Shown one piece after another: positions 35,107 through 47,212 of a stretch of DNA of 64,000 nt. The DNA is from Luidia sarsii (Eukaryota; Echinodermata; Asteroidea; Paxillosida; Luidiidae), in the NCBI GenBank assembly GCA_949987565.1, contig OX465103.1, positions 6,398,989 to 6,462,988 on the forward strand. The letters are read 5' to 3'. The first letter of the stretch is position 1. Each line of letters starts with the position of its first letter. Made by a program: the position numbers and the translations under genes. Below the pieces are notes generated by a model, which was not told the DNA's origin, did no database searches, and saw nothing but the letters and a program-made list of their open reading frames with translations.

Positions 35107-36410
35107 TTTTTTAGCTTTTCCGTTCCATACGGAAAAGCTATTGTTTTTGTTCTGATTTTTTTTTTTTTTCTTCTTCTTCTTCTTCTTTTTCTGGTCGGAA
35201 TTTTCCCATAGACAAAGCACAGGGTTTTTGTGACCGGCACTTTTGCCATTGAACACACTTGGATTTTTTTCAAACTTGGCAAATGCATAGAGCCAATGTT
35301 GAGCTAGTGCACAGTGGTCTTGAAAATGTCATGACGTCACCACGTGTCACGTGACAGCGCTTTAAAGGGGCAAATTTCAAACTGCAATAAAAGCAAAAAA
35401 GCAATTTCGTTTTGTTCCAAGTTTGCACTATATCTAAGTTGGGAAAAGGTGTATCCGAAAATTGCCCTCATTTGATCGTGACGTCATCTCATGAATATTA
35501 ATGAGGTCATAAACTTTTAAGATTTTAACATTCAATTGAGCATATTTGGCCAACGGAGCAAGATTTTTTTCATTTTTTCGATTATATCTATTGGGGATGT
35601 AGTTTAGAAACACCCTCCGGGAACAAAATGTCATGACGCAATCGTGACGTCATCAAAATGCGTGTTTTTAAAACGCATATTTGCCAAAGGTCAATCGTCT
35701 CGAAATTTGGTGGGCATTTAGCTATTGGGCTAGACATCTTAAATCCTGAGTTTGGAACCAATTAAACATTGTTTTGAATTATTATGATTTGTTAAATATC
35801 ATTTCTTAGTCCCATAGACTTTGTGCACGATACGTTGGTGTGCCTTTTGGGGTAGGAATGGATGGTACAGGTTAGAAACAGAGTTGCCACCTTCATGAAC
35901 TCAATCAAAACGATGCTAAAAGGGGTTTACACCAATAAACAGTAAAACTGTGGTTTTTTTCGTTTGTTTGTGCTTGAGTTGTCACGTGACCGCCCTTTAA
36001 AGGGCCAACCTGGCATGTGCAATCACGCCACGATCTTAGATCCCGCAGGATCAATATTTAGCATATATCTAAGTTGGGCAACAGTGTATCCAAATATTGC
36101 AATAATTATGATGATGAGGTCATCTCATGAATATTAATGAGGTTTTAAAAAACCGATATTAAATCAATGGTTAACTCCCTTGTTGTGCTGTTGCTAGCGC
36201 ATATAGCATGTGAGAGGAGTTTCAGGGACCAATTAGGTTTCATGACCTTCATCATCATTCATGTCATGTGACCCTTTCCTCCGGTCCAGACCGGAAGTAC
36301 TGTAGTAATCATGCATGTGCTACTGGTTTTCAGATTTTCAACTTGGTCTTTCTTCGGAAAAAAAAAGGAAAAGCTACACGTTCTGTTACAACAGACGTAT
36401 GTTTCTAGTT
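35107..36410 (+). repeat. CRE-rich repeat, unit E2
   Basis: A second unit starting with the same palindrome at 35113 and a (TTC)n run, ending again with GGAAAAGCTACACGTTCTG. It carries TGACGTCA at about 35332, 35479 and 35647. It corresponds to the start of E1 joined to the end of E1, without the internal 855-bp amplification. Confidence 0.88.
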
Positions 36411-37651
36411 TCTTCTTCTTCTTCTTCTTTTTCTGGTCGGAATTTTCCCATAGACAAAGCACAGGGTTTTTGTGACCGGCACTTTTGCCATTGAACACAC
36501 TTGGATTTTTTTCAAACTTGGCAAATGCATAGAGCCAATGTTGAGCTAGTGCACAGTGGTCTTGAAAATGTCATGACGTCACCACGTGTCACGTGACAGC
36601 GCTTTAAAGGGGCAAATTTCAAACTGCAATAAAAGCAAAAAAGCAATTTCGTTTTGTTCCAAGTTTGCACTATATCTAAGTTGGGAAAAGGTGTATCCGA
36701 AAATTGCCCTCATTTGATCGTGACGTCATCTCATGAATATTAATGAGGTCATAAACTTTTAAGATTTTAACATTCAATTGAGCATATTTGGCCAACGGAG
36801 CAAGATTTTTTTCATTTTTTCGATTATATCTATTGGGGATGTAGTTTAGAAACACCCTCCGGGAACAAAATGTCATGACGCAATCGTGACGTCATCAAAA
36901 TGCGTGTTTTTAAAACGCATATTTGCCAAAGGTCAATCGTCTCGAAATTTGGTGGGCATTTAGCTATTGGGCTAGACATCTTAAATCCTGAGTTTGGAAC
37001 CAATTAAACATTGTTTTGAATTATTATGATTTGTTAAATATCATTTCTTAGTCCCATAGACTTTGTGCACGATACGTTGGTGTGCCTTTTGGGGTAGGAA
37101 TGGATGGTACAGGTTAGAAACAGAGTTGCCACCTTCATGAACTCAATCAAAACGATGCTAAAAGGGGTTTACACCAATAAACAGTAAAACTGTGGTTTTT
37201 TTCGTTTGTTTGTGCTTGAGTTGTCACGTGACCGCCCTTTAAAGGGCCAACCTGGCATGTGCAATCACGCCACGATCTTAGATCCCGCAGGATCAATATT
37301 TAGCATATATCTAAGTTGGGCAACAGTGTATCCAAATATTGCAATAATTATGATGATGAGGTCATCTCATGAATATTAATGAGGTTTTAAAAAACCGATA
37401 TTAAATCAATGGTTAACTTCCTTGTTGTGCTGTTGCTAGCGCATATAGCATGTGAGAGGAGTTTCAGGGACCAATTAGGTTTCATGACCTTCATCATCAT
37501 TCATGTCATGTGACCCTTTCCTCCGGTCCAGACCGGAAGTACTGTAGTAATCATGCATGTGCTACTGGTTTTCAGATTTTCAACTTGGTCTTTCTTCGGA
37601 AAAAAAAAGGAAAAGCTACACGTTCTGTTACAACAGACGTATGTTTCTAGT
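36411..37651 (+). repeat. CRE-rich repeat, unit E3
   Basis: Nearly identical to E2 at a spacing of 1242 bp (CTGGTCGGAATTTTCCC at 35191 and 36433). It begins directly with (TTC)n and lacks the opening palindrome. It carries TGACGTCA at about 36574, 36721 and 36887 and ends with the same TATGTTTCTAGTT. Confidence 0.88.
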
Positions 37652-38130
37652 TGAATTTGTGTTTGTGTTGTGTGAACAACAAAATCACAAAAACACGATC
37701 CAGTTATTCTACAAGTGATTTTTGCCAAGATTTTGTTGAGTGTATGCCAAGTATGCTACATGTACATACATGTATGTGTGTGTGAACATTGATGAAAAGA
37801 GACAATCGATAAGTTACATCTCACAATTCAGTAGGACGAGTGCGTGCAGATAAACATCCGGCGACTCCACAACCAGCTCTAATATCTCCACATGGCTTTG
37901 CGTGAACCGTACACTATACGAGCCTTCGGCTGGTTCACATTCCAGGCATGCACAGTTCAGCCCGCAAAAAGAAAATTGAATTGTGATAAACTTATCCATC
38001 ATTTTGATGTAAGTGGATGTGCACCCCACCCCCCCCCCCCCAAACAAAAGTTTTTGAATGGCAATCCACTTTTCCATAACTTTCCTGGTGGGAAGTTGGG
38101 AATGCGCCTTTTGTTCACAATTATGACCAA
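37652..38130. other. No certain gene; one coding-like minus frame
   Basis: Positions 37814-37980 on the minus strand read a repeat-free frame (ending in ESPDVYLHALVLLNCEM, stop at 37814). No convincing splice acceptor precedes it, and it does not match plexin, so it is recorded only as sequence of interest. A poly-C run lies at about 38029-38041. Confidence 0.3.
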
Positions 38131-38234
38131 AAGAACTGTACATGTACACAATGTACATAGTGTACATGTACATGTACAAACGTACAGTACATGTACATGT
38201 ATACATGTACATGTACAGTGTACATGTACATGTA
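38131..38234. repeat. TGTACA hexamer run
   Basis: Hexamer-rich sequence into which the element at 38235 is inserted. Confidence 0.85.
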
Positions 38235-38409
38235 CACTGCCGTGCAGAAGTCTTCGCGCACCCACACAAAAATCTGCTTCGTGTTTCTCACTCAATTAAA
38301 TAATAATTAATGTGTTTGAAAAACATACCTGTCCATAAAGTGGTATATGTAGTGAAATTTTGAGTTGAAAATTTTGCATTGGGTGCGCGAAGACTTTTGC
38401 ACGGTAGTG
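38235..38409. mobile_element. 175-bp mariner-like MITE with TA target duplication
   Basis: The terminal inverted repeats are 30 bp long with two mismatches (positions 5 and 13): the left end starts CACTGCCGTGCAGAAGTCTT and the right end, reversed, CACTACCGTGCAAAAGTCTT. It is flanked by TA on both sides (38233-38234 and 38410-38411), which is the hallmark of Tc1/mariner insertion. It holds no coding frame and needs a transposase supplied elsewhere. Confidence 0.88.
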
Positions 38410-39760
38410 TACACTGTACTGTACAGTACATGTTCGCCACACTGTATACATGTACAGTAGTTCACACTGTACACACTGTACATGTACATGTGTACACATA
38501 CATGTACACTGTACGTGTACATGTACATGTCATGTACATGTACACGTACAGTGTACATGTACATGCAATGTGTCTTTGATGGTTCCTAATCCTATGTGCG
38601 TGGGTGTGCTGTATCAGGAATGTTATGGACAATCTAGAGCTGTGGACAAGACTACAATACAAACTGTAGTCATGCTTGATGCATGTCATCAGGTCTATTA
38701 CTAGCGCTCCACACAGACCATACATGTAGATCCTACACTCATGTACACAGCAGTATTGCACACTTCCTACATGTAATCCTACTGCCATACATGTACATGT
38801 AATCCTACTGCCATACATGTACATGTAATACATGTACCATTATACATTGTACATTGTACAGTACATGTACATGTACATGTACATGTATAATGTACATGTA
38901 CATACACACAATGTACATGTACATGTACATGTACATGTATGTACTCATGTACAGTGTACATGTACATTGTACATTATGCAAGTCAGTACAGTACAGTACA
39001 TGTACAGTGTACATGTACATGTACAGTGTACATGTACATGTACATGTACATGTACGTACATGTACATGTACATGTACATTGTATGTACACCTGATGACCT
39101 GACAGTGTATGTGTACATGTACATATAAATGATGTACATGTACGGTACACTATACCATACTGTGTCTGTGTGTACAATATACTGTACATACATGTACATG
39201 TACATGTATGTACAGTACAGTACAATGTATGTACCTGTACATGTACATGTACAATGTATGTACCTGTACATGTACATGTACATACATGTACATGTACATG
39301 TACATGTACATGTACATGTACATGTACATGTACATGTACAATGTACATGTGTACAGTACGGTGTACTCAAGAGCATGTACCGGTATATGATTATGCAACA
39401 TCAACTCAAACATGATAATGTTCAGTACTACCGGTACAGTAGGCCTACAGTACTTGTTGTCTACAGTTATGTTACACTTACATACTGTACATTGTAAGTG
39501 CAATCCTTAAGTTTTTCTTATTCATCTGATCAGTACTGGACTGTACACGACTACACGTACAGTACATGTACATGTACTGTACGTGCACAGACTATGAAAG
39601 GAAAACGTGCATTTGTACTGTACCGGTATATGTACACATGTACAATGTACATGTACCCATGTTCATGTACATGTACATGTACATTCATTGTGCATACACC
39701 AAAGGTACGTGTACATGTACAGTACATGTACATGTGTACATGTACATGTACGTGTGTCTA
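38410..39760. repeat. TGTACA hexamer-rich region (longest)
   Basis: Hexamer clusters flank the mini-mariner (to 38570) and then become nearly continuous from 38790 to 39345, with a pure run of about 65 bp at 39275-39340. Frames of up to 143 codons here on both strands are artefacts of the repeat. A short unique stretch lies at 38575-38720. Confidence 0.92.
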
Positions 39761-41740
39761 GAAGATTCCAAATCTTCATTTTATCTTGGGTACATTTGCT
39801 GAGCCAAGACATGAATGTTTATCATGTGCATCACTAACTCTGATGGAATCGTGCCACGGTTACCGGTTAAGATTATCGGTTGAATAGTTACATGAAGCTT
39901 GTCAAGAAAAGTGCATTTACATGTACCATGCATGTACATACATGTAGCTTTCACACTGTACATTGTAATCCGTAGCATAAACTGCAAATGCAGTTGGTAC
40001 AGAACCGTATATATACTGTACATACGTACATGTACATGTACCGGTACACGTGTACAGTATGCATTTGTCCTACAGGTACAGTGTACATGTACATGTACAT
40101 TGTACATGTACATGTAGTAGTACATGTAAATGGTTAGTCTTCAACTTTCAAGTGCTATTCTTGGGTCATTTTTGTTCATCAGTTACCAATAGACTGAAAT
40201 ACAGTGTATACATGTAAAGCTGTACATGTACTCTGTACACATGTACATGTACATGTACAGGTACGGTATGTATACATGTACATTAGTTTACATAGTGTAT
40301 GCACTAGTAAATGAATACAATTGCACCATTGCATTCAACTGTGCATGTACAGTACTGTACATGTGCAAACACAATTACAGGTTTTGATAACCGATCATCC
40401 GATGGAATATCTTTAACGAGCATATATGTACTTGTACATGTGTAGCTCGCAGCAGTCAGCAGTGGAATCTGCCCGGTGAAGGGAAAAAAGATTGAAAGGG
40501 AAACTACAGAAGATGCCAAATCACCTAACACATTAGTGCTGTGTACTGCACCATCCGTTACTTTTCAATGCCACTTTTCAGTGACAGACCCATGACAGAG
40601 TAAGTATGATTGATTGAAAAAATACACCAATGCCAATTCTTCGAATGCCACTGGATCTCAATAGGAAAAATAGTGGAAATTCCCAGTTCTTCCTGATGCC
40701 ACTGAGAGGGGGAGTAGAGAGGGAGGGAGGAAGGGGAGGGGGGGGGGAGAAAGTAGGTTACGAATTCTCTCCAGATGCTGGATTTCCATGCACAGGAAGG
40801 AGAGGAGGCCAGCCATCTGGGTCATGGTATGCAAGTGTACCAGAGTGCATACATGTGCATGTGGCCTAGGAGTAGACCCCATGGCTTCCTCAAGGCTTGC
40901 ACACTCTGCAGGACTGGGGCCTCAGCAGGGTGTATTCACACAAGCGCGAACAAGCCCGTTCACTTTTTTGAGTTTTGATTTTCAATTGTTTTTGCGCGTG
41001 CGAACAGTAATGCTAACATCTCGCCAATAATCTCGGCAATTTGCCTCAAAGTGAACTACATGTACAGTGTACAGTATGCACAACGTGATACTGTTAGTTC
41101 TTTCGCGTGATAAAAACACTGCAGGACCATGTATTCTAACAGTAAGTAACACGCTGTGCATACTGTACACTGCACATTCAGTTCCAGGCACGGTATACCT
41201 TCCTGTTGGTCACTCTTGTTTATAATGTTTCAAGCATGCACACTTTGACTGTGTACAGCGAGCGTGTGGAATGCTACATGTACATGTACATGTATTTTGT
41301 TTTGCTGTTTATTTGATGCACATCTACTTGTAAATTGCACGAGACATGTCCTGTACACGTGTACTTACAACTATAATAAATAAGGTGGTTAGAATTAAAC
41401 CTTCTCATAAGACAGACCCTTTTGGGACCCAAACTAAAAAGTGTCCCTTTTGCGTGCACTGAGAGGGCAGATGGGGAGAACAATTTCGATGTGCATGTGC
41501 ATGCACCGGTACTTTAGAATAATAAACCGGTACAAAGAGATGTGTAGCCAACTGCTTCACCACCATGCAATTACCACCCCCCCCCCCACGCTCCATCAGT
41601 ACAGTAGAGGGCCTGATATTTGGAACTGAGCAGAATCAAAAAGGACGGACAGTGTTTCAGAGTCTACCGTCACAAGGGTACTGCCACTGGCCAAGTAGAA
41701 ATGTCTAGGCATCCACGGTCTACGGGGGCAATGTGTATAC
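39761..41740. other. Intron sequence with scattered hexamers; no gene seen
   Basis: Hexamer clusters occur at 40015-40130 and 40215-40285. The rest is unique with a G-rich patch at 40706-40750. Minus frames near 40660-40880 and 41596-41740 have coding-like composition but no recognisable plexin or other motif and no clean splice borders. Confidence 0.4.
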
Positions 41741-41995
41741 TGTACATGTACATATATGAATAGTGTACATGTACATTTTATGCAAGTACCGGTACATGTA
41801 CATGTACAGTACATGTACTGTATACTGTATACATGTACTGTATACTGTACTGTACATGAACATGTACACATGTGTACAGTACACAGTACACATATGGGTG
41901 TACCGTGTACATGTACATGTACAGTACATTGTACCGGTACATACTATACACTGTACATGTACATGTACAGTACACTGTACCGGTACATACACATA
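41741..41995. repeat. TGTACA hexamer-rich region
   Basis: Hexamers with an internal duplication: the block TGTACATGTACAGTACA followed by TTGTACCGGTACATACTA near 41910-41950 recurs in similar form at about 41955-41992. Confidence 0.85.
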
Positions 41996-42960
41996 CTCTG
42001 GGAGTGAGCCTTGCAGCACAGCGTGCGGTTAAACACTCCCCCACTGAGCCCAATAGTAATGCGTTATTAAAGTGTGTGCGTGGGCGTGTGTGGGTTGAGT
42101 TGAAAGGAAGAGGGGGGGGGGGGTAAGCCCTGATGTTTTTACACAGTGGCTGCATGCTGCCTTCCAAGCGTGAATCAAAACAATGGCTACTGGTGATGGG
42201 ACTGTAACCAAGCTCTTCAAGGATCATGTGACATAGTCACCTGTGAGACTTGGGTAGTATCCTTTTAAAAAAAATTATAAAAAATAAATATGAGCGGCTC
42301 TAATTGCATGTCCATATTGTATATCTAAATCTGTAAAAAGCGAAAATAGATTTCGATCAAGGATGATGTAGCATGAGAGAATCTGCTGGCAATCGGGTCA
42401 CGGTAATCTTCAGGATGCATTCACCTTATGATTCTCACCATTTTTAGGGATACGTTCACACTCTCAGACTAAAATTGGCAATGTTTGCTACACACACATG
42501 TACACATGTGTGATCAGTTGACCCGATCCGTCCATTGGTCTTCCGGTGCCTTAACCTGCACAATTTGTCTTATTCCGGGAAGAAAAGCCCACCCTATTTG
42601 TAGTAAAAATACCAAAGTGTTTCTTTGGAGTTGCTGGGCTGACAAGTCAGCTGTAAAAGACTACGCTGCTTGGCACGCTTGTACTGCAGCTCTGTGGGGC
42701 CACGGCGCTTCCACAGTCTGTATGTAGTATGTACGTATACATGTATGGTGAGCACAGCGCGCCACTGGTAAGGATTCAAGTGCACTGGCTATTGGCTAAC
42801 GAATGCACGACTTGCACACACGTGTACAACCTTGGGGAATCTCTCTGCCAACTTCGCATCGATGCACAGCTGACGGGCCGATTGATCGCACACTTTCTGT
42901 TATCCTCACACACTGGGATTGCTATCGCCGTGAGAAATGTTGGCCAGAGGAAGAGCTCAC
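41996..42960. other. No gene seen (end of plexin intron 3)
   Basis: Unique sequence with a poly-G run at about 42112-42123. No further exon is recognised before plexin exon 3. Confidence 0.4.
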
Positions 42961-43098
42961 CTTCTTTTCGGTCATGACGTAGATGAAGTTCTTGTCCGGA
43001 CTGCAGGTGATCCCATTCGGGACTGTTGGTCGCACCGCACTCTCCAGCACTGTAATATCCTCATACAGAACGCCGCTGGTGTTTGACACCACCCAGAG
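42961..43098 (-). CDS. Plexin, coding exon 3 (end of sema domain)
   Basis: A 138-nt exon of 46 codons encoding the last blade of the sema propeller, residues 453-498 of the predicted protein. It reads LWVVSNTSGVLYEDITVLES and ends NGITCSPDKNFIYVMTEKK, which corresponds to the family pattern of a final strand ending in an 'LY(I/V)M(S/T)E' motif just before the PSI domain. The acceptor is TTTGTGCTCCAAG at 43099-43100, the donor AAGAAG|GTGAGC at 42960. Both borders are phase 0, matching exon 2 upstream and exon 4 downstream. An N-glycosylation sequon (NTS) is present near its start. Intron 3 that follows is about 36 kb. Confidence 0.88.
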
Positions 43099-44829
43099 CT
43101 TGGAGCACAAACAGAGAAACAGAGATAGGATTTGTTATATTTACTTCTTCTTTTTTTTCAATTTGGTTTGTCTTTCCTTTGTATTTGCCGGAAGTAGACA
43201 ATTCTAGGCGGCGATGTTGCCAGAGTTGATGGGCATGGGGTCTGAAACTTGAGGCCATGACAGCGGCAGAAAAAAAGGAGGGATGGGGAGCAGCTGGTTG
43301 CATCTGCAGCACCCACAGTCTGGGAGACTTAAGGGACAGATACAGTATAACATGATAGGATTCTTTAACCCTTAAAAATCCTCTAAGCTACCGGTACAGT
43401 ATGAACAAACAATGGATATATAATATCCTTCATCCTCCCAAATCCCCCAATGTCTTGAGAATGTCCCTTTATGGTGTGAGTCAATTCCCTGTCTCGATCC
43501 TCCACAATACTCTGGCAATCGCTGTGATTGTACTGACTGTGGCAGTGTAAATGGATACTCTTGCAGTGGGCGGATTCCACCGACAATCTGAGACTGGGTT
43601 TACCCATGGAGGAGCATGATCACAAGGTTTAACCTCTCAACCCAGGACCACTGATCCCAGCCAAATCGTGCTCAAATCGTCTGGCACCGAAACACCATGC
43701 CCTCTGATTTTCCTAGGCAGAGCCGATGGAAACAACAGCGTCAGTGACAGTGTGCCACTGGCTTCCCCAGGCCCCATTTGCATGTGAATGGATGACAGAG
43801 ACCAGCACAGGATTGAGCGTTAACCTGTGACCTCTGATTGCAGCCAAACCATCCTCACAGCTGCCGCCATCGAAACATCGTGACCACTAATACTGTCAAG
43901 ATGATTTGTATAATGAGCAGTATCTTCGTCTGGAGGCCACATTCCAGATATCTGAATGTCACCCCATGTCAGCTCTTTCCCTTTCTTGATACGCTTATTA
44001 TTGCCTTTTAAGCAATGCACATGCAGCCTTCTTCACAGGACTGGATGAGGTGAAAAAAGCCCACGGCAAGGCATAAGACCTTTTGCATGGGAGGGGGGGG
44101 TCAACTACATATGCAGGTGTGAGTCCGTGAGAGATCAGGCTAAAAAGTCTTGAGCCTGATTTCAGTTTTTCACCGAGCTCATTATGCATCAATTCTTGAA
44201 TAAATTAAAAACCCTTGGCTAAAAAGATGAGGCTCCAAGTCGAAATTCAGCTTGCATTAGATGCTTTCAGCAGACATTAGTCAAAGATGACCGACATCAA
44301 TTGTACAACATGTAGGTACAGATACAGTAGGCTGTCCTATTTAACAGTTGTTTCATGCTGAGGCCAAAAAAAAATACTTCTGCTTCAGGTTTCCACACTG
44401 ACCCTATTATGAGGGCGCGACCCTAAAGTTTTTTGGGGAGGGTGTGTTTCCCGACCGACCCTTATTTTGACAGCGCGTTATGATAATTTAAATCAACCAA
44501 CCCTGCATACCGGTACATGTACAGTGTACATGTAAATCATACATGTACTTATGTTGGCTCGTTTAACACTTTGCCAGTACATGACTCATGTCTAAGCATA
44601 AAAAAGGTAAAAAACACCACCACCATTTTCTTACCTACACTGTATATGTACCTACCCTATTTTCAGATGCCATGTAATAATAACAACTATTTTTTTTGGG
44701 GGGGGGGCCCAAAGCAATACTTCATGCCGAAAACGCTATGAAATTCACCCCATCCCATGAACCAGATAGGTAGCCATCACAGCTCAATGAACAACCACTT
44801 TGGGTAGTGAGTATAGGATAAGAACGCTG

Positions 44830-45000
44830 TTGTCGATTTCATCAAACTCATCGTTACTTACGACCAATCGCAAGACGATGGGCGATGCACAGAAACCGTA
44901 TGGCCTATCACAAGTTACGGTGGGTAATCATAAATTGAGTTATAAACTTGCAATGCATCGTAACTCGTAAGGCTTTGCAAATTCCATCCCAGGACATGGC
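44830..45000 (+). repeat. Dispersed repeat, copy 2 (partner at 4108)
   Basis: Same orientation and block order as 4108-4260. It lies within plexin intron 2, while the partner lies left of exon 4. Confidence 0.6.
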
Positions 45001-46260
45001 CTAGGCAGGACAGCAGGGCTTACTAATCAGCAGGTCAGCAGGTCTTACTTACAATGCTACCCTCCCTAGACACAAAATCTGAAGAACAATTACATGTAGT
45101 AGGTCTCATCTCTTATCACACAGTGAGTATAACTAAGGCTTTGCCCTTGGAGATACAAGTTTATCACTGGGAAAACTTAAACCTTGACTAACTGCCTACA
45201 TGAGATAAGAAAAACAACAGACTACAAAAACACCGAGGCAAACACAAACACCTTATTTGAGCTCCTTATCTCTGCATGCACATGTTCAATATGTTTCCGT
45301 AGCATTCCAAATATCCTAAGTATTTTGTGGCTTTCAGTTTCACAAAGTTTGGCTTTGCACTTTGCAAAATCAATGTTGTTCGCTTGGAGGTGTGCGTGTG
45401 CAAATGAAACAAATTTTTGTTTGATACTACACACACATGTACTGTACAACCAGCAGGAGCCAAGCATCCCCTGGGTACACGTACACTGTAGATTGTCTAC
45501 CGGGGATTCTTTCTCTTTCCCTGTGTACATGTATGAAGATTCCCAGGACAAGGGGTGTTGATTTTTTGCAGCCCAAAACTTTGTGGCAATTCCAAGCTGC
45601 AGCTAGTTGTTAGATGCTGTGAAGATTTTTGCTGGATGAAACCTACACCTAATATAGAAAAAAAAAACGGTTCTTGCTGTTTGCCCTGCAGGACAACAGT
45701 CAGGCTAGGTCTACTGTACTTTATAGGAATTTGTGCTCGTGCATGTGTATATATGGTAAGCAGTGTCCACCACTGTAATCTCCCACCATAAACACTGCAT
45801 AATGCCATAACAAGAGTTTTTTTTAATTTTTTTTTACATGTGTTGAAACTCACACGGGTCCACCCCGTGGAAACGCTTCCAAATGTACATACTGTAGACA
45901 TGTAGTCAGTCCTGCTGCGCATTCACACTGTGCAACAGTCAGCACAAAATGGACTGTCACACCACACGTTTGAGTTTCAACCCGTGTATTGTGCTGATGG
46001 GTTCACACTGCTCAAGCAGACACCGGTCACAAGCACAACACTTGACAGAATCTGCTTCTTCTGTGTTATGGCACAGTCAAAACTACAGTACCCACATGTT
46101 GCATCAATAGGGCACATGCTTACTGTGTGACACAGTTGAAATGCGTCACAGCTAAAGGCATTCACACTACCACTTAAAGCGAACGTCAACATTTTCAACA
46201 CCCCAACAACAGCTAACAATGACTACAGCAAATCTAATCTTCACGGGAGCTTGCGCTATG

Positions 46261-46280
46261 TTTTTTTTTTTTTTTTTTTT
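46261..46280. repeat. Poly-T tract
   Basis: A run of 20 T bases in plexin intron 2. Confidence 0.95.
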
Positions 46281-46493
46281 CTCAGCGGCACACTGGTCTG
46301 AAGTGAGGGGAAAAAAACCCTTCCAGGAAATCAGGTAATCCGAGGAAAATCCGTGGAAAAAGCACTCGATTCCTAATTAAGTCAGACATACTACATGGAC
46401 CATCATTGGACTGTTCTGACCACAATGGCTTTGCGAACACTGTACAATGCACGAGAACAGTTTGACTGTCCCAATGTCCTCACTTTTTGGAGG

Positions 46494-46676
46494 TGGCCTC
46501 GGTTGTCCCCAAGGAACACGACAGTGTTTTCCAGATGGGCGATGACAGCGATGGCGTTGAGGATGGAGTTGGTGACATAGATTGCCTCAGCCGGTATGGG
46601 GGTGTTCCCACCCATGGGCTGTATGAAGTCCTCGGTGTGACAATACTCCGTGCCGGCCTCGTTTATCTTCGCCACC
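46494..46676 (-). CDS. Plexin, coding exon 2 (sema domain)
   Basis: A 183-nt exon of 61 codons, residues 392-452. It contains the cysteine at residue 403 (EYCHTEDF), which by position pairs with C275 of exon 1 in the sema fold. It then has a proline-bounded loop (NTPIPAEA) and the strand pattern NAIAVIAHLENTVVFLGDNR, corresponding to the plexin 'TA(I/V)A…VVF(V/L)GT' blade that ends with a Lys-rich turn. The acceptor is TGTCTCCCTAAG at 46677-46678 and the donor CAAAAA|GTGAGG at 46493-46492. Both are phase 0. Intron 1 upstream is only 536 bp. The frame continues beyond both borders in the genomic sequence, so borders were set by splice consensus and homology of the joined protein. Confidence 0.86.
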
Positions 46677-47212
46677 TTAGGGAGACAGAGTGAAAAGAAA
46701 AGGAATGGCTGAATCGGGTAGGATTGGAAAGGTTTGCAAAGGCACGGTGGAATTACAAAGTGGTTAGTTTGCAGCGACACCGCACTACCTGAACTACAGA
46801 GTTTAGATGCAATGCGTCCCTAAAGCCCCTACACAACATTGGTAAGATCGAAAAACAGAAATATTCACAGATTTACATGAACCTTAATGCAGTTTGAAGA
46901 TGGTTATAGTAGAAACCTCTCACTGAAATATTTCTGCCTAAAATGTTGTATTTTGGGAGAAATTAGTAAAAGAAATAGTTAAGCTATTTTTCGGAACAAT
47001 ACGGCGTTGAATGGTGCATTTTGGCGTAACAAATGAAGCGGTTTTCACGATTTTCTCAAGACTCGGTTGGCGGATTGACCTGAAATTTCCACAGGTGTGC
47101 TATTTCATGCATATGTTGGATCGGACAACGTATGGATGCTATTCTTTGACCTCGACCAATTTTGTGTAGGGGCTTTAAGTCTTAGTTCTTTGATAGTGTA
47201 TCCAGCACTTAC
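46677..47212 (-). other. Plexin intron 1
   Basis: Short 536-bp intron starting GTAAGT (47212-47207) and ending CCCTAAG (46677). AT-rich, without recognisable elements. Confidence 0.85.

Larger units (their letters stand above)
43099..46493 (-). other. Plexin intron 2
   Basis: A 3.4-kb intron bounded by GTGAGG at 46493 and CCAAG at 43099. It holds a dispersed repeat (44830-45000), a poly-T tract (46261-46280) and a degenerate internal duplication near 43640-43890 (CCTCTGATT, CAGCCAAA, ATCGAAACA phrases twice). No other gene is recognised in it. Confidence 0.8.

Noticed and set aside
33282..36876. Recurring 66-codon minus frames in the CRE-rich repeat
   Set aside because: Their recurrence follows the repeat copies; no start conservation or motif suggests a protein.
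37814..37980. Plexin IPT-like exon on minus
   Set aside because: No acceptor, no matching motif, and it lies between exons 3 and 4 whose phases join directly.
38779..39837. Many frames of alternating Met-Tyr, His-Val and Thr-Cys
   Set aside because: They follow the six-base period of TGTACA and appear on both strands simultaneously.
40658..40882. Further plexin exon on minus
   Set aside because: Coding-like patch but the frame has no PSI or IPT signature, and exon phases are already satisfied by 6795-6907.
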